From assembly GCA_027343965.1 (NCBI GenBank), contig DAHWJX010000137.1:1-60428 (forward strand): a stretch of DNA of 60,428 bases, given 5' to 3'. The translations under genes were made by a program, and so were the position numbers. The notes below the pieces were generated by a model, which worked only from the letters and a program-made list of their open reading frames with translations, had not been told where the DNA came from and did not search any database. Origin of the DNA: JAKACU01 sp021821185. Its GTDB lineage: Bacteria > Bacillota > Bacilli > Alicyclobacillales > SLC66. Numbering within the stretch: the first letter of the stretch is position 1; each line of letters opens with the position of its first letter. Shown here piece after piece: positions 50,593 through 60,235 of the stretch.

Positions 50593-52765
50593 GGGGTTGA
50601 ATCCGCCACAAAAAGAAGCGGTGCAGCACACGCAAGGCCCGCTATTGATTATTGCCGGTGCTGGAAGCGGTAAGACAAGTGTACTAACACGCCGCATCGC
50701 GTATCTTATTGCACATGATCGAGTGGCCCCTTGGAGTATTTTAGCCATCACATTTACCAATAAAGCAGCCAGTGAAATGCGCCATCGCGTAGAAGCACTC
50801 GTTGGCGTGGATGCTGCTGATATTTGGGTGGCAACTTTTCATGCCACCTGTGTACGCATTTTGCGTCGGGATATTGACAAACTGGGGTATGCGAAGCAAT
50901 TTACGATCCTTGATGCAGGCGATCAATTGACCGCTGTGAAAAGAAGTCTCGAGGCTCGCAATATCGATCCGAAGAAATTTGACCCGCGAGCTATCTTGTC
51001 AGCGATCAGCCATTATAAAAATCAGTTGGTTGAGCCCTCAAGAGCGGCGAAGCAGGCGCAAACGCTTTTTGAGCAAGTGGCCGCTGAAACGTATAGGGAT
51101 TATCAGGCGCGGTTGCGATCGCAAAATTCATTGGATTTTGATGATCTCATCATGAAAACAGTCGAACTTTTTTCTAACGACCCGCAAGTATTAGCGTATT
51201 ATCAGGCAAAATTTCAGTATGTCTTGGTCGATGAATACCAAGATACAAATCACAGCCAATATCGTCTCATTCAGCTTTTAAGTGGGCGTTATCAAAACCT
51301 ATGCGTTGTTGGCGATTCAGATCAATCGATCTACCGTTGGCGGGGAGCCGATATCAGCAATATCTTGTCATTTGAAAAAGATTATCCGACCGCAAAAGTG
51401 ATCATGCTAGAACAAAATTATCGTTCTACACAAATGATTTTGAGAGCTGCTAACGGTGTTATTGAAAACAATACAAACCGGCCAGACAAGAAATTATGGA
51501 CAGATAACGATCCTGGTGAACTGGTGCACTTGTACCGTGCGTTGGATGAACGTGATGAGGCAAACTATGTCGTAGGAGAAGTCCATCGTCGCGTACGGGA
51601 GCAGTCTTTTATCTTTGCGGATGCGGCGATATTATATCGGACCAACGCCCAATCCCGTGCTATCGAAGAAGCTTGTCTGAAAGCGGGTATTCCTTATCGG
51701 GTGTTTGGCGGCATTAAGTTTTATGAACGTAAAGAAATTAAAGATATTATGGGCTATCTTCGCCTCATCGCCAATCCTGATGATGATCTAGCCCTACTAC
51801 GTGTCATCAACATGCCCAAACGAGGGATCGGTGATGGTACGATCGCTCGTATTACGGAGTATGCCTCAGAACATCAAATGTCTCTTTTTTCGGTGATGGA
51901 AGATATCACGATGTTAGGATTGGCGAGTCGATTCACACAAGCCATCGAAGAATTTGTTCGTATGCTTAAGCAGATCGCTGCGCAAGAGACCTTTTTGTCC
52001 GTGACAGAGTTATTAGAACAGGTGTTCGTGCGAACTGGATACCGTGATATGCTGACGCGAGAAGGTACGATTGAGGCGCAGACGCGTCTGGAAAATATGG
52101 AAGAGTTGCTGACTGTTACGCAGGAATATGAAAAGCGGAACCCAGAAGGTGGTTTAATCGGCTTCTTGACCGACGTGGCTCTTCTTGCTGATGCAGAACA
52201 AGAAGGCGGGGTAGGTGAGGGCTTGACCTTGATGACCTTGCATAGTGCCAAAGGCCTGGAATTTCCTGTCGTCTTTTTAGTTGGTATGGAAGAGGGCGTT
52301 TTTCCCCATTCGCGCAGTGCCGTTGACATGGAAGAACTGGCTGAGGAAAGACGATTATGTTATGTCGGCATCACTCGGGCAAAACGTGAATTGTATGTAA
52401 CTTGCGCAGCGATGAGAATGCTGTTTGGTCAAACAAAAACCAATCCTCCATCACGGTTTTTGGCAGAAATTCCGAGCCAACTTATCGAGGAAATTTCTCC
52501 AAAGCGCAAACCTTCGTTTACGACGCCAAGCGTAGCCGCGTACGCGATTAGCCACACGCCAAAAGGATTTGGTGGCGACGTAACGCTGGATTGGCAAGTG
52601 GGCCAACAAGTTATGCACAAAAAATGGGGCATGGGAACAATTATGGAGCGATTTGGTGAAGGCGATGACCTGGAGTTGACCATAGCGTTCGATCCGCCCA
52701 TTTTATCACGGAAGTTGTTAGTCAAATATGCACCCATCACAAAGGTGAGTGACGAGCTTGAATGA
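50555..52765 (+). CDS. pcrA: ATP-dependent DNA helicase PcrA
   Basis: A 736-residue superfamily 1A 3'-5' helicase (UvrD-like) for repair and plasmid replication. Motif I 'AGAGSGKT' (Lys near residue 40), motif II 'LVDEYQDTN', motif III 'VVGDSDQSIYRWRGA', motif IV 'LEQNYRST' and motif VI 'EERRLCYVGITRAKRELY' are all present. The C-terminus 'VMHKKWGMGTIMERFGEG' is the RNA-polymerase-interacting Tudor-like domain of PcrA. It overlaps ligA by eight bases. Confidence 0.96.
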   Translation: MAVEPANTVQLLEGLNPPQKEAVQHTQGPLLIIAGAGSGKTSVLTRRIAYLIAHDRVAPWSILAITFTNKAASEMRHRVEALVGVDAADIWVATFHATCVRILRRDIDKLGYAKQFTILDAGDQLTAVKRSLEARNIDPKKFDPRAILSAISHYKNQLVEPSRAAKQAQTLFEQVAAETYRDYQARLRSQNSLDFDDLIMKTVELFSNDPQVLAYYQAKFQYVLVDEYQDTNHSQYRLIQLLSGRYQNLCVVGDSDQSIYRWRGADISNILSFEKDYPTAKVIMLEQNYRSTQMILRAANGVIENNTNRPDKKLWTDNDPGELVHLYRALDERDEANYVVGEVHRRVREQSFIFADAAILYRTNAQSRAIEEACLKAGIPYRVFGGIKFYERKEIKDIMGYLRLIANPDDDLALLRVINMPKRGIGDGTIARITEYASEHQMSLFSVMEDITMLGLASRFTQAIEEFVRMLKQIAAQETFLSVTELLEQVFVRTGYRDMLTREGTIEAQTRLENMEELLTVTQEYEKRNPEGGLIGFLTDVALLADAEQEGGVGEGLTLMTLHSAKGLEFPVVFLVGMEEGVFPHSRSAVDMEELAEERRLCYVGITRAKRELYVTCAAMRMLFGQTKTNPPSRFLAEIPSQLIEEISPKRKPSFTTPSVAAYAISHTPKGFGGDVTLDWQVGQQVMHKKWGMGTIMERFGEGDDLELTIAFDPPILSRKLLVKYAPITKVSDELE

Positions 52766-54779
52766 TCAGTTGCGCATCGACGAATTGCGTTCTCAACTGC
52801 GTACCTACGATTATCATTATCATGTGTTAGATGATCCGATTATTAGTGATGAGCAGTACGACCGACTTTTTTGCGAACTTGTCGACCTTGAAGCACTGCA
52901 CCCGGAATGGGTTTCAACAGATTCCCCAACGCAGCGTGTGGGAGGAGTCTTAGCCGAGGGATTTGATAAAGTTTCGCATGACATTCCCATGCTTTCTTTA
53001 GGCAACGTGTTTTCTGCAGGAGAAATTGCTGAATTTGATGAACGAGTACGCGCAATTGCAGGTGATGATGTTGCTTACGTTTGTGAGCTGAAAATTGACG
53101 GCTTAGCTATCTCGTTGCACTATGAAGAAGGGCTATTTGTGCAGGGTGCGACACGTGGGGATGGGACGATCGGCGAAAATATCACAGCTAATTTGCGAAC
53201 GATACGCGCTATTCCACTTCGCTTACATGAACCGCTCTCTGTTGAGGTGCGCGGAGAAGCGTATCTTTCACGAAAGTCATTTGCGTCGCTCAATGTTTCA
53301 AGGCAGGAGGAAGGGGTGGCGCTTTTTGCCAACCCGAGAAACGCTGCAGCAGGTTCTTTACGACAACTTGATCCTCAGGTTGTTGCCAAACGTGGATTAT
53401 CGTTTTTTGCCTATGCTATGCCTGACGCGAAAGGTATCGTGCAAAGCCAGCATGAAGCGCTTCTTTTCATGCAAAAGTCGGGTTTTCCGGTCAATCCCTA
53501 CTTTGCGTTATGCCATACTGTATCGGATATCGTAAGCTATATTGAAAAGGCAGAAAAGCTTCGAGAAACCTTGCCGTATGATATCGATGGTGTTGTCATT
53601 AAGGTCAATTCGTTTTCCGTCCAAGAACAGTTGGGCTTTACAGCAAAGAGCCCACGCTTTTCAGTCGCCTACAAGTTTGCTGCTCAAAGAGCACATAGTA
53701 GGTTGTATCACGTCGAGTGGAGTGTCGGACGCACTGGTGTTGTCACACCAACAGCTGTTATCGACCCTGTGTTTCTAGCCGGAACTACGGTGAGTCGGGC
53801 TACGTTGCATAATGAGGATGTGATCAAAGAAAAAGATGTGCGCTTGGGCGATATGGTAGTTGTCCAAAAGGCGGGTGACATTATTCCTGAAATTGTGGGA
53901 CCTGTTATCGCTTTACGTACGGGACAAGAAGTCCCTATCGAGTATCCTACCCGGTGTCCTGCTTGCGACACGCCCTTAGTACGTCTAATGGATGAAGCCG
54001 CATGGCGCTGCGTCAATGAATCTTGCCCTGCAAAGCAGATGGAGAAATTGATTTATTTTGCCTCGCGACATGCGATGAATATCGATGGTATGGGTGAGGC
54101 TATGGTTGAAGCGCTTTTCCATGGCGGACTTGTTCGTGATGTCACGGACTTTTACACGCTAGAAAAGAATGATTTGTTACGGTTAGAGCGCATGGGTGAA
54201 AAGTCGGCCTCAAAACTCACCGATGCCATTGCTAAGAGCAAGGAGCAACCTTTAGAGCGAGTACTTATTGGGCTAGGGATTCGCCTTGTCGGAGAAAAAG
54301 CAGCGAAGGTGCTTGCTACCACTTTTTCATCGATGGATTCGTTGATGCAAGCATCGCAAAACGAATTGCAGACGATTCCCGACGTGGGGCCGAAGATGGC
54401 GCAAAGTATCGTTCAGTACTTTGCTCAGGAAGCCAACCGCGATCGTGTAATGCGTCTTCGTGAATTGGGCTTGACGATGAAAAGCACAGTTCGAGAGCAG
54501 AGCCGTCCTGGAGGTCCATTTGTCGCAAAAACTGTGGTCGTTACGGGGACTTTTACTACGATGACGCGGCAAGATGCTGTGTCGCGCATTGAACAACAAG
54601 GTGGTAAGGTTAGTTCAAGTGTGAGCAAAAAGACGAATTACGTGATTTATGGGCAAGATGCTGGTTCAAAGCTTGCAAAGGCACAACAACTTCTCATAGA
54701 GCTGCCTGATTTGCCCTTGCGCATTATAACCGAAGATGAGTTTTTGGATTTGCTAAACGCCAAACAGACAGGCGCCTAG
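52758..54779 (+). CDS. ligA: NAD-dependent DNA ligase
   Basis: A 673-residue ligase. The adenylated lysine is in 'CELKIDGLAI' (near residue 112); the N-terminal Ia domain has 'YDYHYHVLDDPIISDEQYD'. Next come the OB-fold, a four-Cys zinc finger ('CPACDTPL', 'CVNESC'), helix-hairpin-helix repeats ('IPDVGPKMAQSI') and a BRCT domain ('VVVTGTFTTMTR'). TTG 52758 has AAGGTGAG eight bases upstream; GTG 52749 is in frame but only a few bases from it. pcrA-ligA adjacency matches B. subtilis. Confidence 0.95.
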   Translation: MNDQLRIDELRSQLRTYDYHYHVLDDPIISDEQYDRLFCELVDLEALHPEWVSTDSPTQRVGGVLAEGFDKVSHDIPMLSLGNVFSAGEIAEFDERVRAIAGDDVAYVCELKIDGLAISLHYEEGLFVQGATRGDGTIGENITANLRTIRAIPLRLHEPLSVEVRGEAYLSRKSFASLNVSRQEEGVALFANPRNAAAGSLRQLDPQVVAKRGLSFFAYAMPDAKGIVQSQHEALLFMQKSGFPVNPYFALCHTVSDIVSYIEKAEKLRETLPYDIDGVVIKVNSFSVQEQLGFTAKSPRFSVAYKFAAQRAHSRLYHVEWSVGRTGVVTPTAVIDPVFLAGTTVSRATLHNEDVIKEKDVRLGDMVVVQKAGDIIPEIVGPVIALRTGQEVPIEYPTRCPACDTPLVRLMDEAAWRCVNESCPAKQMEKLIYFASRHAMNIDGMGEAMVEALFHGGLVRDVTDFYTLEKNDLLRLERMGEKSASKLTDAIAKSKEQPLERVLIGLGIRLVGEKAAKVLATTFSSMDSLMQASQNELQTIPDVGPKMAQSIVQYFAQEANRDRVMRLRELGLTMKSTVREQSRPGGPFVAKTVVVTGTFTTMTRQDAVSRIEQQGGKVSSSVSKKTNYVIYGQDAGSKLAKAQQLLIELPDLPLRIITEDEFLDLLNAKQTGA

Positions 54780-54802
54780 CAGTCGTCGCGTGTCTGTTTG
54801 GC
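54759..54802 (+). repeat. Hairpin spanning the ligA stop codon
   Basis: GCCAAACAGACA (54759-54770) pairs perfectly with TGTCTGTTTGGC (54791-54802) around a 20-base loop. It includes the last ligA codons. The T-poor flank makes it a weak terminator; it may serve both ligA and the convergent small gene. Confidence 0.55.
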
Positions 54803-54817
54803 AATTGATCGCTTTAC

Positions 54818-54955
54818 TTAACGGCCGCGAATATAATGGCCAACATCTTGGCGATAGTGGCGTTTAATACGAATGACATGATAGCGTCTCGAGTATCGCC
54901 CAACGAGAAATGCCAGCGGTATCGTGATCACTTCGACCGCTGCCCACCAGTTCAT
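54818..54955 (-). CDS. Small membrane protein, 45 residues
   Basis: A short frame starting at ATG 54955 with AGAGGG six bases upstream. It has one hydrophobic helix ('WWAAVEVITIPLAFLVG') followed by a strongly basic, Arg/His/Tyr-rich tail ('RYSRRYHVIRIKRHYRQD'). I do not recognise a family. The good ribosome-binding site, compact topology and place in an otherwise empty gap argue that it is real. A longer frame up to 55084 is open but unlike protein. Confidence 0.5.
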   Translation of the reverse strand: MNWWAAVEVITIPLAFLVGRYSRRYHVIRIKRHYRQDVGHYIRGR

Positions 54956-55054
54956 AGGCATCCCTCTTCCAGTTTGTCTCCTTATGATTTTATGTCGGCA
55001 AACAGGCGAACAGAACGGGTGACGAACGAATTCGTTTTCTCCCGATGCCATATT

Positions 55055-55063
55055 TGGTATACT
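55055..55063 (+). promoter_or_regulatory. Extended -10 promoter of the WecA/TagO gene
   Basis: TGGTATACT gives an extended -10 (TGN plus TATACT). A 12-base palindrome AACGAATTCGTT (55025-55036) covers the place of the -35 and could be an operator. Confidence 0.45.
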
Positions 55064-55099
55064 AACAACGGCTTTGATCATCATGGGGAGGCTTTAGCA

Positions 55100-56059
55100 A
55101 TGTTGTATTTGCTGGCTTTCGTCTTCAGTTTTTTGCTGGTTTTTCTAACGGTGCCATTCGTTCAAAAGCTGGCCATGAAGACGGGTTTTGTCGATATGCC
55201 AAACCAACGTAAGATTCACAAATCCCCGATTCCATTGCTTGGTGGAGTCGCTATCTACGCCGGATTTGTCATTACGGCAGGTGTATTTACCCATCGATCA
55301 CAAGAATACTGGGGACTTGCGCTTGGTGGGTTGATCATTTTTCTGATCGGTATTATCGACGATTTTTATAAGACAAGAAAACGTGATTTGCCAGCATGGC
55401 CAAAGTTTCTCATCCAGATCGTGGCTGCTAGCATGCTGCCTTTTTTTAATATCACGATTCAAGGAATAAACATTCCTTTTGAGCATGGTGCTTTTGTGAC
55501 TTTTCCGATGTGGTTACGCTATATCACTACGATAATCTGGGTTGTTGGTATTACTAACATGATGAACTTTCTTGATGGTGTGGACGGGTTGGCAGCTGGG
55601 ATCGCGGCAATCTCATCGACGACACTCTTTTTGATTGCTTTAGTTAAAGGGTTGCCAGCCATGGCCATGCTGTCTGTGATTTTAGTCGGAACGTCGTTAG
55701 GGTTTTTGCGCCACAACTTTCATCCTGCACGAATCTTTATGGGTGATGCCGGTGCAACGTTTCTAGGCTATGTGCTAGCAGCGATTGCGGTTGATGGCGC
55801 TTTTAAATCAGCGACATTAGTCTCTGTTGCTATACCGGTATTTGCTCTTGGCGTCCCTATTATGGACGCATTTTACGTCATTATTCGACGCTTTCGGGAA
55901 AATCGTCCGATCTATGTTGCGGATAAAGGGCACACATTTCATCGTTTGATCGATTCGGGATTGTCGCAAAAACAGACGGTAACTTTCTTATATCTATTAG
56001 GTATATGCTTTTCTTTAGCGTCTATTGTTATTTTGTTAGCGGTTAAAGGACAAGGCTGA
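55100..56059 (+). CDS. tagO: Undecaprenyl-phosphate GlcNAc-1-phosphate transferase (WecA/TagO family)
   Basis: A 319-residue membrane enzyme with about ten helices that starts wall teichoic acid or other surface polymers by transferring GlcNAc-1-P to undecaprenyl phosphate. The Mg/catalytic motifs are 'LIGIIDDFYKTRKRD', 'NMMNFLDGVDGLAAG' and 'FMGDAGATFLGY', with 'HTFHRLIDSGLSQ' as the basic loop near the C-terminus. ATG 55100 follows GGGGAGG. It could instead be named wecA; no other teichoic acid genes are in the window. Confidence 0.92.
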   Translation: MLYLLAFVFSFLLVFLTVPFVQKLAMKTGFVDMPNQRKIHKSPIPLLGGVAIYAGFVITAGVFTHRSQEYWGLALGGLIIFLIGIIDDFYKTRKRDLPAWPKFLIQIVAASMLPFFNITIQGINIPFEHGAFVTFPMWLRYITTIIWVVGITNMMNFLDGVDGLAAGIAAISSTTLFLIALVKGLPAMAMLSVILVGTSLGFLRHNFHPARIFMGDAGATFLGYVLAAIAVDGAFKSATLVSVAIPVFALGVPIMDAFYVIIRRFRENRPIYVADKGHTFHRLIDSGLSQKQTVTFLYLLGICFSLASIVILLAVKGQG

Positions 56060-56101
56060 ATATAGACAGACGTTGATACGTTTGATTGAGGAGGAAGTTG
56101 T

Positions 56102-56392
56102 ATGACGTTATCCAAAGCAGATGTCGATCATGTGGCGCGTTTGGCACGACTTGATTTGTCCGAGCAAGAAAAAGCAGAATTAGCTGAAGAACTTAGTGCC
56201 ATTCTTGATTACGCAAGTCAATTGCAAGAAGTGGATTTAGATGCTGTGGAACCGATGAGCCATGTGTCGGGACAACACGCGGTTTTTCGCAAGGATGAAC
56301 CCCATGTATCCTTGCCTCCAGACGTTGTATTGAAAAATGCTCCCGACGCAGAAGACCAGCAATTTAAAGTTCCGGCGATAATGGAGGGTTAA
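56102..56392 (+). CDS. gatC: Asp-tRNA(Asn)/Glu-tRNA(Gln) amidotransferase subunit C
   Basis: A 96-residue structural subunit that binds between GatA and GatB. 'VDHVARLARLDLSEQEK' and 'LDAVEPMSHVSGQHAVFRKD' are typical. ATG 56102 follows GAGGAGG. Its stop overlaps the gatA start as TAATG. Confidence 0.95.
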   Translation: MTLSKADVDHVARLARLDLSEQEKAELAEELSAILDYASQLQEVDLDAVEPMSHVSGQHAVFRKDEPHVSLPPDVVLKNAPDAEDQQFKVPAIMEG

Positions 56393-57867
56393 TGGTGCTC
56401 GATTTCTCACAAGGTATACGAAAGCTTCACGAGGCTCTACGTGCAGGGACGACAACGCCTGAGAGGCTGCTTAACGAAAGTTTTGAGCGAATCGAACACG
56501 CGGATGGTGAGATTAATGCGTTCTTGCGCGTGAATGATCTTGTTTCTCGTGATCGTTTAACGACAAAGGCAGCAATCGCAGACGCATTTTCACCAAAGCA
56601 TTTGCTCGATGGGATCCCATATGCTTTAAAAGATAATATGTGCTATGAAGGTATCGAAACCACATGCGCAAGCAAAATTCTTGAAGGTTACATACCACCT
56701 TATACAGCGACGGTAGCGCAAAAACTCGACGATGCTGGAGCGATACTTGTCGGAAAAGCGAACATGGATGAATTCGCCATGGGATCATCGACGGAGAATT
56801 CAAGTTATTTTCCTACAAAGAATCCTTGGCATAAAGAATATGTGCCGGGTGGATCTTCTGGCGGATCAGCAGCGGCGGTGGCAGCTGGTATGGTTCCTTA
56901 CGCGCTTGGTTCTGATACGGGTGGTTCTATTCGTCAACCGTCCGCTTTTTGCGGCGTAGTTGGCCTTAAGCCGACATATGGGCGTGTATCGCGGTACGGG
57001 CTTGTGGCGTTTGCGTCTTCGTTTGATCAGATCGGTCCTATCACCAACTCAGTTGAAGATGCGGCAATTGTGCTTCAAGCCATCGCAGGGGCCGATACCC
57101 ATGATGCAACATCAGCGCACATAGATGTGCCTGATTTTAGTGCCAAACTAACGGGAGATATTCGCGGTCTAAAAGTTGGTGTGGCCCCGGAGTTTTTCGC
57201 CGATGCGATGGATGAAGGGGTACGTCAGCGTGTAGAAGAGGCCGTCAAAGTGCTGAAGGAACTCGGTGCGGAGATTCAACCAATTAGCCTGCCACATACC
57301 AATTATGCCATTGCAACTTACTACCTGTTGGCGCCAGCTGAAGCATCATCGAATTTGGCCCGCTTTGATGGTGTGCGGTACGGCTATCGCTCACAAAATG
57401 CACAAAATCTCCTCGATATGTACAGTAAAACACGAAGCGAAGGGTTTGGCCGGGAGGTTAAACGACGCATTTTGATCGGGACCTATGCCTTGTCCTCTGG
57501 TTATTATGACGCCTATTATAAGCGCGCACAAAAAATGAGAACGTTGATTCGCCAAGATTTTGAACAAGCTTTTTCACAAGTGGATGTGATCGTATCGCCG
57601 ACCACACCGACTCCTGCGTTTTTGCTTGGTGAAAAGACGAAAGATCCTGTCACCATGTACATGACCGATATGTGTACGATCCCTGTTAATCTTGCTGGCC
57701 TGCCAGCAATCAGCGTGCCGTGTGGTTTGTCACAGGGCTTGCCTGTTGGATTGCAAATTATCGGTAAGATGTTTGATGAGCAGACGATATTGCAAGTGGC
57801 CGACGCTTATGAGAAGGCAGTCGATTTTGCCGCAGTACGTACGGCTCATAGGAAGGAGGCGAAGTAA
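56392..57867 (+). CDS. gatA: Asp-tRNA(Asn)/Glu-tRNA(Gln) amidotransferase subunit A
   Basis: A 491-residue amidase that releases ammonia from glutamine for the GatB site. The Ser-cisSer-Lys triad is in 'IPYALKDNM' (Lys), 'VPGGSSGGSAAAVAAG' (cis-Ser) and 'GSDTGGSIRQPSAF' (nucleophile Ser). Gene order gatC-gatA-gatB is that of B. subtilis. It implies that Gln-tRNA, and perhaps Asn-tRNA, is made by transamidation. Confidence 0.97.
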   Translation: MVLDFSQGIRKLHEALRAGTTTPERLLNESFERIEHADGEINAFLRVNDLVSRDRLTTKAAIADAFSPKHLLDGIPYALKDNMCYEGIETTCASKILEGYIPPYTATVAQKLDDAGAILVGKANMDEFAMGSSTENSSYFPTKNPWHKEYVPGGSSGGSAAAVAAGMVPYALGSDTGGSIRQPSAFCGVVGLKPTYGRVSRYGLVAFASSFDQIGPITNSVEDAAIVLQAIAGADTHDATSAHIDVPDFSAKLTGDIRGLKVGVAPEFFADAMDEGVRQRVEEAVKVLKELGAEIQPISLPHTNYAIATYYLLAPAEASSNLARFDGVRYGYRSQNAQNLLDMYSKTRSEGFGREVKRRILIGTYALSSGYYDAYYKRAQKMRTLIRQDFEQAFSQVDVIVSPTTPTPAFLLGEKTKDPVTMYMTDMCTIPVNLAGLPAISVPCGLSQGLPVGLQIIGKMFDEQTILQVADAYEKAVDFAAVRTAHRKEAK

Positions 57868-57869
57868 CC

Positions 57870-59297
57870 GTGTATGAAACTGTTATTGGTTTAGAAGTTC
57901 ACGTCGAACTTGGGACGAAAACGAAGATATTTTGTGGTTGTGAAACAGAGTTTGGGGCTCCTCCAAATACCCATGTGTGCCCTGTGTGCATGGGGAGCCC
58001 GGGTGTTTTGCCAGTGTTAAATGAACAAGCTCTGCGACTTGGAATGAAAGCCGCTATGGCTTTGCATTGTGAAGTGCGCAAAGACAGTAAATTCGATCGC
58101 AAAAATTATTTTTATCCTGATAGTCCGAAAGCCTATCAAATCTCGCAATACGATGAGCCGATCGGTGAACATGGCTATATCGATATCGAGGTGGGGGGAC
58201 AAGTACGGCGTATTGGCATCACGCGTGTTCATCTTGAAGAAGATGCGGGCAAATTGAATCACTCAGTCTTTGGTGATGCATCGTACGTTGACTTTAATCG
58301 AGTCGGCATTCCGCTAATTGAGATTGTTAGTGAACCGGATATTAAAACAGCAGAAGAGGCTCGGCTGTATCTTGAGGAACTTAAGGCGATCATGCAATAT
58401 TGCGCTGTGTCCGAATGTAAGATGGAAGAAGGATCCTTGCGTTGTGATGCAAATATTTCGCTGCGACCGATTGGCCAAAAGGAATTGGGTACAAAGACAG
58501 AAATCAAAAATATGAATAGTTTTCGCCATGTCGAACGTGGTCTCTTGTTTGAACAAGAACGTCAGGAGGCCATGTTATATCGTAACGAAAAGATCGTGCA
58601 AGAGACTCGGCGTTTGGATGAATCGACAATGTCGACTATCTCTATGCGCTCAAAAGAAGACGCACACGATTACCGTTATTTTCCGGAGCCTGATTTGCCG
58701 CGCATTGTCGTCTCCGATCGTTTTCTTGCTGAATGTTTGGCGGAAATTCCGGAATTGCCTGCGCAAAAACGTGCTCGTTTCGTTCAGGACTATGGATTGC
58801 CTGACTATGATGCCAGTGTGTTAACGGCGAATCGCCCGTTAGCTGAGTTTTTTGACGAAACGGCCAAACGCGTAAAAGACCCGAAGGTTGCGAGTAACTG
58901 GATCATGGGCGATGTTTTAGGTTACTTAAAAACAACGGATGCGACGATAGAAACTTTTGCGATCTCCTCGATGCAACTAGCCGAGTTAATCGATTTGATC
59001 GATAATGGCACGATTTCAACGAAAATCGCCAAATCAGTCTTTAAGGATATGCTTGAAACGGGAAAAGACGCAAAGATTTTGATCGCGGAACAAGGTCTTG
59101 TTCAGATTTCGGATGAGTCTGAGTTACGTGCGATCGCGCAAAAGGTAATTGAGAACAATCCTAAATCTGTTCAGGATGTGTTAGCAGGTAAGGAGAAAGC
59201 TATCGGTTCTCTTGTTGGTCAGATGATGAAGGAAACGAAGGGTAAAGCCAATCCGCAAGTGGTCAATCAGATTTTGAAAGAGCTTATCACAGGATAA
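57870..59297 (+). CDS. gatB: Asp-tRNA(Asn)/Glu-tRNA(Gln) amidotransferase subunit B
   Basis: A 475-residue kinase/amidotransferase subunit that activates the misacylated tRNA and adds ammonia. 'VIGLEVHVELGTKTKIFCGC' starts it, the zinc Cys pair continues in 'HVCPVCMGSPG', and 'CKMEEGSLRCDANISLRP' is the central signature; the C-terminal YqeY-like tail binds tRNA. GTG 57870 follows GGAGGCG at the gatA end. Confidence 0.97.
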   Translation: MYETVIGLEVHVELGTKTKIFCGCETEFGAPPNTHVCPVCMGSPGVLPVLNEQALRLGMKAAMALHCEVRKDSKFDRKNYFYPDSPKAYQISQYDEPIGEHGYIDIEVGGQVRRIGITRVHLEEDAGKLNHSVFGDASYVDFNRVGIPLIEIVSEPDIKTAEEARLYLEELKAIMQYCAVSECKMEEGSLRCDANISLRPIGQKELGTKTEIKNMNSFRHVERGLLFEQERQEAMLYRNEKIVQETRRLDESTMSTISMRSKEDAHDYRYFPEPDLPRIVVSDRFLAECLAEIPELPAQKRARFVQDYGLPDYDASVLTANRPLAEFFDETAKRVKDPKVASNWIMGDVLGYLKTTDATIETFAISSMQLAELIDLIDNGTISTKIAKSVFKDMLETGKDAKILIAEQGLVQISDESELRAIAQKVIENNPKSVQDVLAGKEKAIGSLVGQMMKETKGKANPQVVNQILKELITG

Positions 59298-59308
59298 GGG
59301 GTGGACCT

Positions 59309-60235
59309 GTGCGGCCAAAGATTCGCCTGATCTATAATCCTACAGCAGGTAAGGAAGCCTTCCGCTCTAAGCTTGCTGAGGTGTTGCGCATTTTAGAAGA
59401 GTCGGGACTGGAAGCATCCTGCCATGCCACGCGCGGTGAAGGCGATGCGAAAATGGCGGCTGTCGAGGCGGCAGTGGACGGCTTTGCGTATGTCGTGGCG
59501 TGCGGTGGAGATGGCACGGTCAATGAAGTGGTCAGCGGCCTCGCCAAGGTGCAGGCACGTCCTGTGCTTGGTATTATTCCAGCGGGAACAACCAATGACT
59601 TGGCGCGTGCTTTGGGTATCCCATTTCAAATTGAAGAAGCAGCAAAACTGATCGCAAAGCGTTATGAGATTCCACTTGATCTTGGACGTATTCAATTAGG
59701 TAATAAGGATCGTGCCGAGCAAGCGCAACGTTACTTTGTCAATATCGCTGCGTGTGGGAAGTTGACGGAAATCACCTATGATGTGCCAAGTAAGATGAAA
59801 ACGATGTTGGGGCAACTAGCTTACTATATGAAAGGCCTCGAATTGTTGCCTGGTCTTCGACCAATCCACTTGCGCGTCGAGTCACCGGAAAATGTTTATG
59901 ATGGACAGGCTATGCTGTGTCTCATCACGAATTCGCGTTCGGTAGCAGGATTTGAGCGCATTGCTCCTTTGGCATCAGTTAATGACGGTCAATTTGATGT
60001 TTTACTGGTCAAACCGACGAATCTTGGTGATATGATTCGCTTGGTTTCGGCTGGGTTGCGTGGCGAACATACGGCAGACGAGCGCGTGATGTATTTTCAT
60101 GCTAATTCGATACGACTATCGTCCACGGAGATGGTTGACGTCAATATTGATGGTGAATATGGTGGGGAATTACCGACAAGCATTCAGGTGATGCAACATC
60201 ATCTGTCTATTATCGTTGATGAGAGGAAGCATTGA
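59309..60235 (+). CDS. dgkB: Diacylglycerol kinase, DgkB
   Basis: A 308-residue soluble lipid kinase recycling diacylglycerol to phosphatidic acid. 'IYNPTAGKEAF' and the nucleotide motif 'VVACGGDGTVNEVVSGLAK', then 'LGIIPAGTTNDLARALGIP', mark the DAGK catalytic domain. Position right after gatB equals B. subtilis yerQ (dgkB). GTG 59309 follows AAGGGGTGG. Its stop overlaps the next ATG (TGATG). Confidence 0.94.
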   Translation: MRPKIRLIYNPTAGKEAFRSKLAEVLRILEESGLEASCHATRGEGDAKMAAVEAAVDGFAYVVACGGDGTVNEVVSGLAKVQARPVLGIIPAGTTNDLARALGIPFQIEEAAKLIAKRYEIPLDLGRIQLGNKDRAEQAQRYFVNIAACGKLTEITYDVPSKMKTMLGQLAYYMKGLELLPGLRPIHLRVESPENVYDGQAMLCLITNSRSVAGFERIAPLASVNDGQFDVLLVKPTNLGDMIRLVSAGLRGEHTADERVMYFHANSIRLSSTEMVDVNIDGEYGGELPTSIQVMQHHLSIIVDERKH

